Shown: in pieces, positions 1 to 5,962 of the stretch
Layout of the letters: each line of letters opens with the position of its first letter
Position numbering within the stretch: position 1 is the stretch's first letter
DNA from: Christensenella sp. UBA6345
GTDB taxonomy: Bacteria; Bacillota; Clostridia; Christensenellales; UBA1242
NCBI GenBank assembly: GCA_002437945.1
Contig: DJSB01000041.1
Coordinates: 1 to 9,659, forward strand
Reading direction: 5' to 3'
Length of the DNA stretch: 9,659 nucleotides
Made by a program: the position numbers and the translations under genes
The notes under the pieces: generated by a model
Told to the model about the DNA's origin: nothing
The model's input: the letters and a program-made list of their open reading frames with translations, nothing else
Database searches by the model: none

Positions 1-99
1 TAATAATATTTGCAATTAACAAATAATTTATTTATTCAATTAAATCTACATATGATTTATGATACATATGGTAACATTTTTAAAGTTTATTAAATTTGC

Positions 100-131
100 A
101 TATGTACAAATACATATTATTGTGATAGAAT
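100..131 (+). promoter_or_regulatory. Candidate extended -10 promoter with overlapping dyad, upstream of the GNAT gene array
   Basis: A possible sigma-A promoter has -35 TGTACA at 103-108 (4 of 6 matches to TTGACA), a 17-base spacer and -10 TAGAAT at 126-131. A TG one base before the -10 makes it an extended -10 type. The -35 lies inside a perfect 7-base inverted repeat (ATATGTA/TACATAT, 4-base gap, 100-117), so a dimeric regulator could act here. In such AT-rich DNA chance matches are common, so this is tentative. Confidence 0.4.
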
Positions 132-183
132 ATATTATGTAAATATAATAATATTAATAATTTATTATATCATAGGTAAAATT

Positions 184-792
184 ATGAATTTAGAATCAAT
201 GAAAGAAAAATATAATATTCTTTGTCCCAATTCTCCTGCCCAGATAGTGTATATACCTAAAGCAAACAAATTGTTTTTAGTTGCTTTTAGAAAAGATATG
301 CCACCATTTAGTTGTTGTACTATCACTATAATGGACGAAGCAAAAGGACTAGCACCTGTAGCAGAAATTAGGTATCAGATACATAGTTATGACGCATACA
401 TATCACATTTTCATACCAACTATGATTACCAAGGTAAAGGGCTAGGTAAATACCTTTACCAATTGGCACAAGGACATTGTGATAAAATAGGCATTAATAT
501 GTCACATGGTGTTATCTCCCCTTTAGACGATATTAAAGGTGTAACAATCCCACACCAAGATTGTGATAAAGCCGAACGCAGATTTTTACGTATATTATAT
601 CACGCTATGGGTAATGAAATTGTAGAAGAAACCCAGAATGGGAAGAAGATTACAAAGTTTCAAGACCAATGGAAAGAGAATGAAAAATATAGTAAACTTG
701 ATCCTACTCAACAAAAATTTGTAGAAGATATGATTACTTATGAAAAATATTTATTCAAGTTAAGCGAACAACAAAATAATAAAAGAAAATAA
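184..792 (+). CDS. GNAT-fold acyltransferase-like protein, paralogue 1 of 4
   Basis: This is a 202-residue cytosolic protein with no signal peptide or membrane segment. Around residues 78-103 it has the GNAT acetyl-CoA-binding motif A: Q83-G-K-G-L-G88 follows a beta strand (YDYQ) and leads into a helix (YLYQLAQ). GNAT enzymes transfer an acyl group from acyl-CoA to an amine; the substrate here is unknown. Other blocks shared with the next three genes are an N-terminal strand pair around YIPKA (23-27), a SHG..P..DIKG block (107-119), LYHAMGN (138-144), and a C-terminal F-x-D-x-W...KL...Q helix. The start at 184 is preceded by a modest AGGT site 7 bases away; Met6 has no better site. It is the first gene of the apparent operon. 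The GNAT fold call is good; the activity is unproven. Confidence 0.8.
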   Translation: MNLESMKEKYNILCPNSPAQIVYIPKANKLFLVAFRKDMPPFSCCTITIMDEAKGLAPVAEIRYQIHSYDAYISHFHTNYDYQGKGLGKYLYQLAQGHCDKIGINMSHGVISPLDDIKGVTIPHQDCDKAERRFLRILYHAMGNEIVEETQNGKKITKFQDQWKENEKYSKLDPTQQKFVEDMITYEKYLFKLSEQQNNKRK

Positions 793-807
793 AATTGGAA
801 GTATTCA

Positions 808-1410
808 ATGACAATATCTGAATTTGAAAAACAATTAGCAAAAATGTATCCTTCTTCTGTTGTTAAAAAAGTTCACATTGATAAAGCCAATGAAGACTAT
901 ATACTACGATATAGAAGAGATGGAGCATACGCAACATTAAGTCTTTACGATGTAGGTATAATATCTCCTATTTCAGAGATTAATTATGAAATATACAATG
1001 ATAATTGTTACATTGCACAATTTATGACTGATTATGATTATCAAGGTAAAGGATTAGGTAAATACCTTTATCAATTGGCACAAGCACATATCGACTCACA
1101 TAAAGTTACATATTCACACGGCATAATCCAACCTATTGCTGATATTAAAGGTGTAAGTGATGGCTGTGGTAAAAATGTAGCAAGTGAGAAGAAATTTTTA
1201 ATGCTTATGTATCATGCATTAGGCAATACAATAATAGAAAATCCTAAACAAGATAAAAATACTAATCCAATACTTAATCTCGTTACTTTTGAAGATAGAT
1301 GGCAACCCCACACCAAAATAGCAAAATTAAATAATGCTCAATTGAAGTTTCTTGACTCAATGATGAAATATGATAAAGAATCTAAATTTACAATTGAATT
1401 AGAATCATAA
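808..1410 (+). CDS. GNAT-fold acyltransferase-like protein, paralogue 2 of 4
   Basis: This 200-residue protein is homologous along its length to its neighbours. Motif A reads Q79-G-K-G-L-G84 and is followed by the same KYLYQLAQ helix as paralogue 1. These two copies are nearly identical over the cofactor loop and diverge elsewhere. The SHG/P..DIKG block, LMYHALGN and the F-E-D-R-W C-terminal helix are all present. The YIPKA motif of copies 1 and 3 is altered to HIDKA here. A GGAAG Shine-Dalgarno site lies about 8 bases before the ATG and only 15 bases separate it from gene 1, so co-transcription is likely. A short loop (about residues 150-160, rich in Asn, Lys and Asp) separates the LMYHALGN block from the C-terminal block. 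Substrate unknown. Confidence 0.8.
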   Translation: MTISEFEKQLAKMYPSSVVKKVHIDKANEDYILRYRRDGAYATLSLYDVGIISPISEINYEIYNDNCYIAQFMTDYDYQGKGLGKYLYQLAQAHIDSHKVTYSHGIIQPIADIKGVSDGCGKNVASEKKFLMLMYHALGNTIIENPKQDKNTNPILNLVTFEDRWQPHTKIAKLNNAQLKFLDSMMKYDKESKFTIELES

Positions 1411-1431
1411 TAAACAAAAAAGGTTAAAAAA

Positions 1432-2085
1432 ATGAGTGAATCAAACATTACACGTAAATTAAATCCAAAAGAAAAATTAACAATACAATTAGCCAAAAGT
1501 TATTATGGCGGTAAATCCCCTATTCAGTTAATTTATATACCAAAAGCAGATAAGGAATTTATTATTGCTTTTAAAAGCGACCCCAATCTTGATCGTACTT
1601 GCGAAATATCTATACTTGATGGTCCTGAACATATAGGTAACCCTGCATCATTTATTAGATATGAATTAAGAGATTATGGTATGCACATAGGATATTTTAA
1701 AACACAATACGAATATCAAGGTTTAGGAATAGGTAAATTTATATACCAACTTGCACAGGCACATGCTGATAAATTGGGTTTAAAATTTTCTAACGGATTA
1801 ATATGCCCTATTGGTGATATAAAAGGAATAACTTCTAGTGAGCCAGGTAATCTTCAAAGAGAATATAAGTTTTTAACACTTATGTATCATGCACTAGGTA
1901 ATAACATAGTAGAAAAAAAGACATTCCAAGGGATTAACCTTGAATTTGAAGACAACTGGAAACGTGGACAAAAGTTAGCAAAATTATCTGAAAATCAAAA
2001 AGAATATTTGGACAAGATAGTTACATTTGAATTAGCAAAAAATGAAAAATACATAGAAAAAATGAATAAAGGTAAAGGCAGATAA
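1432..2085 (+). CDS. GNAT-fold acyltransferase-like protein, paralogue 3 of 4
   Basis: This 217-residue protein has the same block order as its neighbours: YIPKADKEF strand (35-43), motif A Q96-G-L-G-I-G101 with the following YQLAQAHADKLGL helix, an SNG..CP..DIKG block, LMYHALGN, and a C-terminal F-E-D-N-W...KL...Q helix. It has a longer N-terminus (about 17 extra residues) and a basic tail of alternating Lys and Gly. The loop residues differ from copies 1 and 2 (L and I replace K and L), but the glycines that contact the cofactor in GNATs are kept. An AAAGG site sits 8 bases before the ATG, 21 bases after gene 2. The function is inferred only at fold level. Confidence 0.8.
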   Translation: MSESNITRKLNPKEKLTIQLAKSYYGGKSPIQLIYIPKADKEFIIAFKSDPNLDRTCEISILDGPEHIGNPASFIRYELRDYGMHIGYFKTQYEYQGLGIGKFIYQLAQAHADKLGLKFSNGLICPIGDIKGITSSEPGNLQREYKFLTLMYHALGNNIVEKKTFQGINLEFEDNWKRGQKLAKLSENQKEYLDKIVTFELAKNEKYIEKMNKGKGR

Positions 2086-2086
2086 T

Positions 2087-2833
2087 ATGGAAAAGAAAAC
2101 TACTAATGAAACACAAATTAATGATGACCGTACATATAATTATAACGCATTACTAAAAGCAATAGTTAAATCTGATAATAATGGTGCTCCAGCCGATATA
2201 GTTTATGTAGAAAAAGCAAAAACAGAATTGGTGGTAGCATTCTCAAAAATTGAAGATAATATACGTGCTTATCAAATTGCACTCCTTGATCAAAAGAATG
2301 TATTATCCCCTGTTTCATTTATAGAATATCAAATTAAAGATAATGGTATATACATTGCTACTTTTAAGACAAGATATGACTATCAAGGCACTGGTCTAGG
2401 TAAATACATATATCAATTGGTTCAAGCACATGCTGATAAATTGGGACTTACCCACTCTGAAGGATTGATATGGCCAATAGCCAATATCAAAGCCGTAGAT
2501 GGTGATTCTTATCACGACTTCGACAAACAATATAGATTTTTGCAACTTATGTATCACGCATTAGGTAATAAAATAGTGAAAGTAAGTACTAAAAAATTAC
2601 GTGGGCAAGAAGATCTTGACGAGCAAATATATGATTTTAGTGAAGAAAGTGACACTAATAATGATGATGACCAATTCTCAATGTTACAATTTAAAGATGA
2701 CTGGAAGTTGGGTGATAAATATAAAAAACTTAATCCAGAACAAAAGGAGTTTATTGATAAGGTAACTAAATTTGAACTTAAACTTCGCAGTAAATATCTT
2801 TTAGAAAAACAAGAATCAATGAAAAATAGATAG
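2087..2833 (+). CDS. GNAT-fold acyltransferase-like protein, paralogue 4 of 4, with acidic insertion
   Basis: This is the longest copy, at 248 residues. Motif A is Q100-G-T-G-L-G105, and the helix after it (AHADKLGL) matches copy 3. Its ATG lies one base after the stop of gene 3, and its AAAGG Shine-Dalgarno site sits inside the end of gene 3, which suggests translational coupling. Between LMYHALGN and the F-K-D-D-W block it carries an insertion of roughly 30 residues rich in Asp, Glu, Ser and Asn, absent from the other copies and probably a disordered surface loop. The YIPKA motif is altered to YVEKA. It is the last gene of the array; a strong terminator follows 50 bases downstream. Enzymatic role unknown. 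Confidence 0.8.
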   Translation: MEKKTTNETQINDDRTYNYNALLKAIVKSDNNGAPADIVYVEKAKTELVVAFSKIEDNIRAYQIALLDQKNVLSPVSFIEYQIKDNGIYIATFKTRYDYQGTGLGKYIYQLVQAHADKLGLTHSEGLIWPIANIKAVDGDSYHDFDKQYRFLQLMYHALGNKIVKVSTKKLRGQEDLDEQIYDFSEESDTNNDDDQFSMLQFKDDWKLGDKYKKLNPEQKEFIDKVTKFELKLRSKYLLEKQESMKNR

Positions 2834-2883
2834 ATTTTCACTTTTATATAATAACTATAATTAAAATAAATTATTTAAAAAAG

Positions 2884-2914
2884 ACTACACTTATTAATCC
2901 AGTGTAGTTTTTTT
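2884..2914 (+). terminator. Intrinsic terminator of the GNAT array
   Basis: An 8-base perfect stem (ACTACACT 2884-2891, AGTGTAGT 2901-2908) with a 9-base loop is followed by a seven-T run. A-rich sequence precedes the stem, so it may also work weakly on the other strand. It marks the end of the four-gene unit. Confidence 0.88.
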
Positions 2915-2967
2915 ATTGATAAATGCAATCACAATATTATTAGTCCTTAAATCAAATACTTACAAAA

Positions 2968-2973
2968 TATAAT
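2968..2973 (+). promoter_or_regulatory. Candidate -10 element for the DUF4186 gene
   Basis: There is a perfect TATAAT, 52 bases before the downstream ATG and after the preceding terminator. No convincing -35 is visible at the right spacing (CCTTAA or CTTAAA at 2945-2951), so confidence is low. Confidence 0.35.
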
Positions 2974-3025
2974 AGAATAGTAGATTTTAGTTGAAAAACG
3001 CAAACAATACAACTACAATATTAAT

Positions 3026-3379
3026 ATGAACACAACCAATATACTTAACCAACTTAATACATCTAAATTTAGGTCCAGTTTTCATCTAAAACCTAATGAT
3101 ATAGATTATATCAATAATAAAGGTATGGACACTATCAGACGTCATGCTTATGATTTTATTATAAAAAAACTCGCACCAATGAATCCAAAAAACGATGGCA
3201 AACAAACTCCCACACATGGACACCCTGTATTTATAGCACAACATGCCACCGCAACTTGTTGTAGGACTTGCCTTAACAAATGGTATCACATACCCTTTAA
3301 TCGTGATTTAACTATACAAGAAATAGATATGGTAGTAGATGTGATTATGGCTTGGATAACAAAAGAAATAGACAGGTAA
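3026..3379 (+). CDS. DUF4186 family protein
   Basis: This is a 117-residue soluble protein. I recognise it as DUF4186 from the succession of an FR-S-FHL...D..YI...G.DTIRRHAYDFI block (residues about 15-48), a KLAP...NDGKQTP..GHPVFIAQHATATCC..CL.KW..IP block (about 49-90), and a final MVVDVIMAWI helix. The family is uncharacterised. The closely spaced His and Cys residues of GHP, QH and CC-x2-C suggest a metal site, but this is inference. The length is normal for the family, and the conserved block begins within 15 residues of this start, so the start is plausible. There is no recognisable Shine-Dalgarno sequence before the ATG, unlike every other gene here. It appears to be a single-gene transcript between two terminators. 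Confidence 0.85.
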   Translation: MNTTNILNQLNTSKFRSSFHLKPNDIDYINNKGMDTIRRHAYDFIIKKLAPMNPKNDGKQTPTHGHPVFIAQHATATCCRTCLNKWYHIPFNRDLTIQEIDMVVDVIMAWITKEIDR

Positions 3380-3531
3380 TCAATCACTTCAATAACCATA
3401 TAATCAATAATAATCATAAAACAATAATACTTATTTTTGTGATATAGTATGAGAATAGTTAGTGTTCTTATACCAATGCCTACACAATATAATTACAACA
3501 TAAAAAATAAGTTATTATATTATTTTACTTC

Positions 3532-3563
3532 AAAAAAATATCGTATAAATACGATATTTTTTT
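3532..3563. terminator. Bidirectional terminator between the DUF4186 gene and the ABC-F/kinase operon
   Basis: The palindrome has seven A, then TATCGTA, a TAAA loop, then TACGATA and seven T. It is symmetrical, so it can end transcripts arriving from the DUF4186 gene on the plus strand and from the kinase gene on the minus strand, whose stop codon is 4 bases away. Confidence 0.85.
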
Positions 3564-3566
3564 CTT

Positions 3567-4133
3567 TTATTTATTAATCTCTTTAATCATACTTACAATA
3601 GCATTAAAAGTCTCTTCTCTATTGTCAAATGTGTCATAATACAAAAATCCATATTGTTGACATTGTTGTTCTATAATTAAACTTTCATCAATAATTTGTT
3701 GACATATATGTATGAGTTTTTCATTGCTAAAATCTGCAGTCCAATCACCTATACCATCTTTTTTTCTAAATCTTTCTAGCAAATTTTGTGCAGTTGTATG
3801 TCCCATACCAAGAAAAATTACAACATATCTATCCAATTGACCATATTGGGCGATGTGCTCTGGCAAAAATTGAGAGCCTGGGAAAACTGTTGGTATGTTC
3901 TTATATTTTAAACTTCTAACAAATCCATTAAGTACTTCAAACAAAAAGGGTTTAAATATCTCACGCGATTCTTTCGGTTTTTTATGTAAAATACCTAGTT
4001 GTGGATATACTTCATTAAAAGCATTAACAATAGTATCGCTTTCACATAACGATATTTTTGTTTCATTAAATAATTTACAAGCCAAAGTTGTTTTACCCGA
4101 CCTTACAGTTCCACCAATAATTACATTTTTCAT
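3567..4133 (-). CDS. P-loop nucleoside/metabolite kinase-like protein
   Basis: This is a 188-residue soluble protein. A Walker A motif lies at the extreme N-terminus (G8-T-V-R-S-G-K-T15, preceded by the hydrophobic strand NVIIG), as in adenylate kinase-like and 2-phosphoglycerate kinase-like P-loop enzymes. A second strand, YVVIFLG (about residues 103-109), and a downstream basic segment, L-E-R-F-R-K-K (about 119-125), could form the lid that closes over ATP. No classical substrate signature lets me name the phosphate acceptor. The ATG follows the stop of the ABC-F C-terminal half by 4 bases, with AAAGG about 9 bases upstream, so it is probably translated from the same mRNA. It ends just before a bidirectional terminator and is therefore the last gene of the unit. 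Confidence 0.7.
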   Translation of the reverse strand: MKNVIIGGTVRSGKTTLACKLFNETKISLCESDTIVNAFNEVYPQLGILHKKPKESREIFKPFLFEVLNGFVRSLKYKNIPTVFPGSQFLPEHIAQYGQLDRYVVIFLGMGHTTAQNLLERFRKKDGIGDWTADFSNEKLIHICQQIIDESLIIEQQCQQYGFLYYDTFDNREETFNAIVSMIKEINK

Positions 4134-4137
4134 ATAA

Positions 4138-4689
4138 CTAAACCTTTTGATTATTTAATTGTTGTTTATAATAGTCATAATTTCCTTCAAAAACTCTTAT
4201 TTTTCCATCTTTAAACTCTACACATTTTTCTGCTAATTTATTAATAAAATATCTATCATGCGAAACAAATATTACTGTGCCGTCAAAATCTTCAATTGCA
4301 TTTTCAAGCACTTCTTTTGTTGATATATCAATATGGTTAGTAGGTTCGTCAAAGATAAGGCAATTAACATGTTGTTCAAGTAGACACGCAAGTCTTACTC
4401 TTATACGTTCGCCACCAGATAAGTTTTTAACTAGTTTGTTAACATCTCCTTTCCCAAACTTAAATCGTGCCAATATTTCTCTTGCTTTTTGTTCATGAAT
4501 GCAAAGCAACTCTTTAAAATAATTAAGCAAGTCAAGTTTTTCATTATCAAAATTGATGATTTGGGGCAAATAGCCAATTTTTACACTAGGTCCTACAAAT
4601 ACTTCCCTGTCAATTTTTAGGTCTTGCAATCCCATAATAGTCTTAACAAAAGTAGATTTACCACTACCATTATTACCTATAAGAGCCAC
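4138..4689 (-). CDS. ABC-F protein, C-terminal half (second ATPase domain) after a nonsense codon
   Basis: This 183-codon open frame is the direct in-frame continuation of the upstream ABC-F half. It encodes nearly all of the second nucleotide-binding domain: Walker A G5-N-N-G-S-G-K-S-T13, signature LSGGE (90-94), Walker B LIFDEP with the ABC-F-typical DEPTNH (114-119), and the SHDRYF switch histidine (about 142-147). The nominal start is a GTG (4689) that in the ancestral gene encodes an internal valine (K-V-A-L-I-G). If it is used, initiation would be by reinitiation after the TAA 3 bases upstream; an AAGG lies 11 bases before it, slightly far. The fragment lacks the first strand of its domain, so as a free protein it would be incomplete. 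Confidence 0.7.
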   Translation of the reverse strand: MALIGNNGSGKSTFVKTIMGLQDLKIDREVFVGPSVKIGYLPQIINFDNEKLDLLNYFKELLCIHEQKAREILARFKFGKGDVNKLVKNLSGGERIRVRLACLLEQHVNCLIFDEPTNHIDISTKEVLENAIEDFDGTVIFVSHDRYFINKLAEKCVEFKDGKIRVFEGNYDYYKQQLNNQKV

Positions 4690-4692
4690 CTT

Positions 4693-5775
4693 TTATTTAG
4701 CCTTAATAATCAAATTAATTTTATCAAGTATTTTTCGTCCATTGGGTGTAGTAATGGTTAAATCCTTTACTTCAATTACTCTTTTACTACCCTTATCTTC
4801 TTTGTTAAAATCTATATTTAATTTCTTTTCTTCTCTAGGTCTATCAATTTTATTTTCAAGTATCTTATCTAGTTTTGTTTGAAGTGCATGTGCTCTATTA
4901 CATAGTGTCGAACTATTGGTAGCCATACCACGTTCACTAAAATATTTAATTTGTTCTTGAAGTCTTTTAATAACTTGTTGTTGGTCTTTATAACTAGACA
5001 TTTGTTTTTCAAAATCACGGTCACGTTCATTAATATAACCAGTATAATTGGTATTGTACACTTTAGGGACATTACCACTTAAATCAAGTATTTTATTAGA
5101 CATCTTATCTAAAAAATATCTATCATGCGAAACAATCACTGATGCACCTTTAAACTCTTTTATATAGTTTTCAAGCCATTCAATTCTTTGAATATCAAAG
5201 TGATTGGTAGGTTCATCTAGTAATATTAAATCCGGCTGTTTAAGTAGTGCTTTAGCAAGTTGAACTAGCGTCTTTTCGCCACCACTTAAATTAGTATATA
5301 CTTCATTAAGCATAGTGTCTGTGATATGTAATCCAGTACATATAGTCATAAGTCTAGTATCAATATCATACCCGCCTATACTAGTAAATTTTTCTATTAA
5401 TTCACAATAATCATGTAACAATTTCTCACTAACATCTATGCTAGTAGACATAGCATATTCCATACGTTTAATCTTTTGTTCTATTGCAAATAAATCTGAA
5501 AAAGATTCTTTAATTATGTCTTTTACTATACGATCATCTACTCTATCAGATGAAGTCTGATCTAGATAAACGACACTAGCACCTTTCTTTATACTTATAC
5601 TACCTGTGTCACTTTTTTCTATATCTGCTATTATCTTAAGCAAAGTCGACTTACCACAACCGTTGGGTCCCACGATAGATATAGATTCACCATCATTAAG
5701 TGAAAAAGACACATCACTAAACAATTGTCCGTAACCAAAATTCTTTGAAACTTTGTTTACATCTAATATTATCAT
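4693..5775 (-). CDS. ABC-F protein, N-terminal half (first ATPase domain plus linker)
   Basis: The 360-residue product contains a full first ATPase domain: Walker A G36-P-N-G-C-G-K-S-T44, signature LSGGEK (162-167), Walker B LILLDEP with DEPTNH (186-191), and SHDRYF (215-220). A charged helical linker follows (about 245-315, rich in Lys, Gln and Glu), then the first strand of domain two. ABC-F proteins lack membrane segments; they act on the ribosome, where the linker reaches toward the P-site tRNA. Some members relieve stalled ribosomes or protect against antibiotics. I cannot tell a housekeeping type (YdiF-like) from a resistance type here. The ATG at 5775 has a clear AAAGGA site 9 bases upstream. 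The reading frame stops at a TAA just before the second Walker A motif. Confidence 0.85.
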   Translation of the reverse strand: MIILDVNKVSKNFGYGQLFSDVSFSLNDGESISIVGPNGCGKSTLLKIIADIEKSDTGSISIKKGASVVYLDQTSSDRVDDRIVKDIIKESFSDLFAIEQKIKRMEYAMSTSIDVSEKLLHDYCELIEKFTSIGGYDIDTRLMTICTGLHITDTMLNEVYTNLSGGEKTLVQLAKALLKQPDLILLDEPTNHFDIQRIEWLENYIKEFKGASVIVSHDRYFLDKMSNKILDLSGNVPKVYNTNYTGYINERDRDFEKQMSSYKDQQQVIKRLQEQIKYFSERGMATNSSTLCNRAHALQTKLDKILENKIDRPREEKKLNIDFNKEDKGSKRVIEVKDLTITTPNGRKILDKINLIIKAK

Positions 5776-5801
5776 TTCTTTATTTCCTTTTATATTTAAT
5801 A

Positions 5802-5884
5802 GGTACTATTCAAACAATAATTATTTAACTAAATTAAGCCGTTATTTAGTATTCAATAATACCACATTGCATAGTACCAGTAAA
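5802..5884 (-). promoter_or_regulatory. ABC-F promoter with flanking inverted repeat
   Basis: On the minus strand there is -35 TTTACT (5879-5884), a 17-base spacer and -10 TATTAT (5856-5861), a good sigma-A match. The spacer contains GGTACTATGCAA (5878 down to 5867). An inverted copy with one mismatch, GGTACTATTCAA, lies downstream at 5802-5813 just before the Shine-Dalgarno site. The pair looks like two operator half-sites about 53 bases apart. The leader of about 75 bases also contains a small hairpin (CTAAAT/ATTTAG). Confidence 0.55.
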
Positions 5885-5962
5885 AGGGTTTAAAATATAA
5901 AAAATCAAACTATAAATTAGTCGTATAAATGTAATAAATACATTAAATATAATTTACAATAT

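Larger units (their letters stand above)
4138..5775 (-). pseudogene. ABC-F ATPase gene interrupted by one in-frame TAA (4693-4695)
   Basis: Both halves lie in the same reading frame with no insertion or deletion. Reading through the stop gives about 545 codons, normal for an ABC-F protein with two ATPase domains. The residues around the break, I-I-K-A-K-stop-K-V-A-L-I-G-N-N-G, match the usual run I-I-K-K-G-E-K-V-A-L-I-G. The TAA therefore sits where Glu (GAA) is expected, one base change away. All catalytic motifs on both sides are intact, so the lesion is recent, or is a sequencing error, or is tolerated by recoding or by making two polypeptides. TAA is an ordinary stop elsewhere in the window, so codon reassignment is unlikely. 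Confidence 0.7.

Noticed and set aside
2554..2841. Minus-strand frame of 95 codons across the end of GNAT copy 4
   Set aside because: It is the antisense shadow of a well-supported gene, with Ser/Leu-rich low-complexity translation and no recognisable motif.
4693..4695. Reassigned or programmed recoding of TAA as sense
   Set aside because: TAA ends most other genes in the window at sensible positions, and no recoding hairpin or special downstream context is apparent. A simple substitution or error is favoured.
5885..5962. Possible terminator after the MORN gene
   Set aside because: Only short stems (for example AATGTA/TACATT) without an adjacent T-run were found, so no terminator is called and some read-through into the ABC-F unit is possible.
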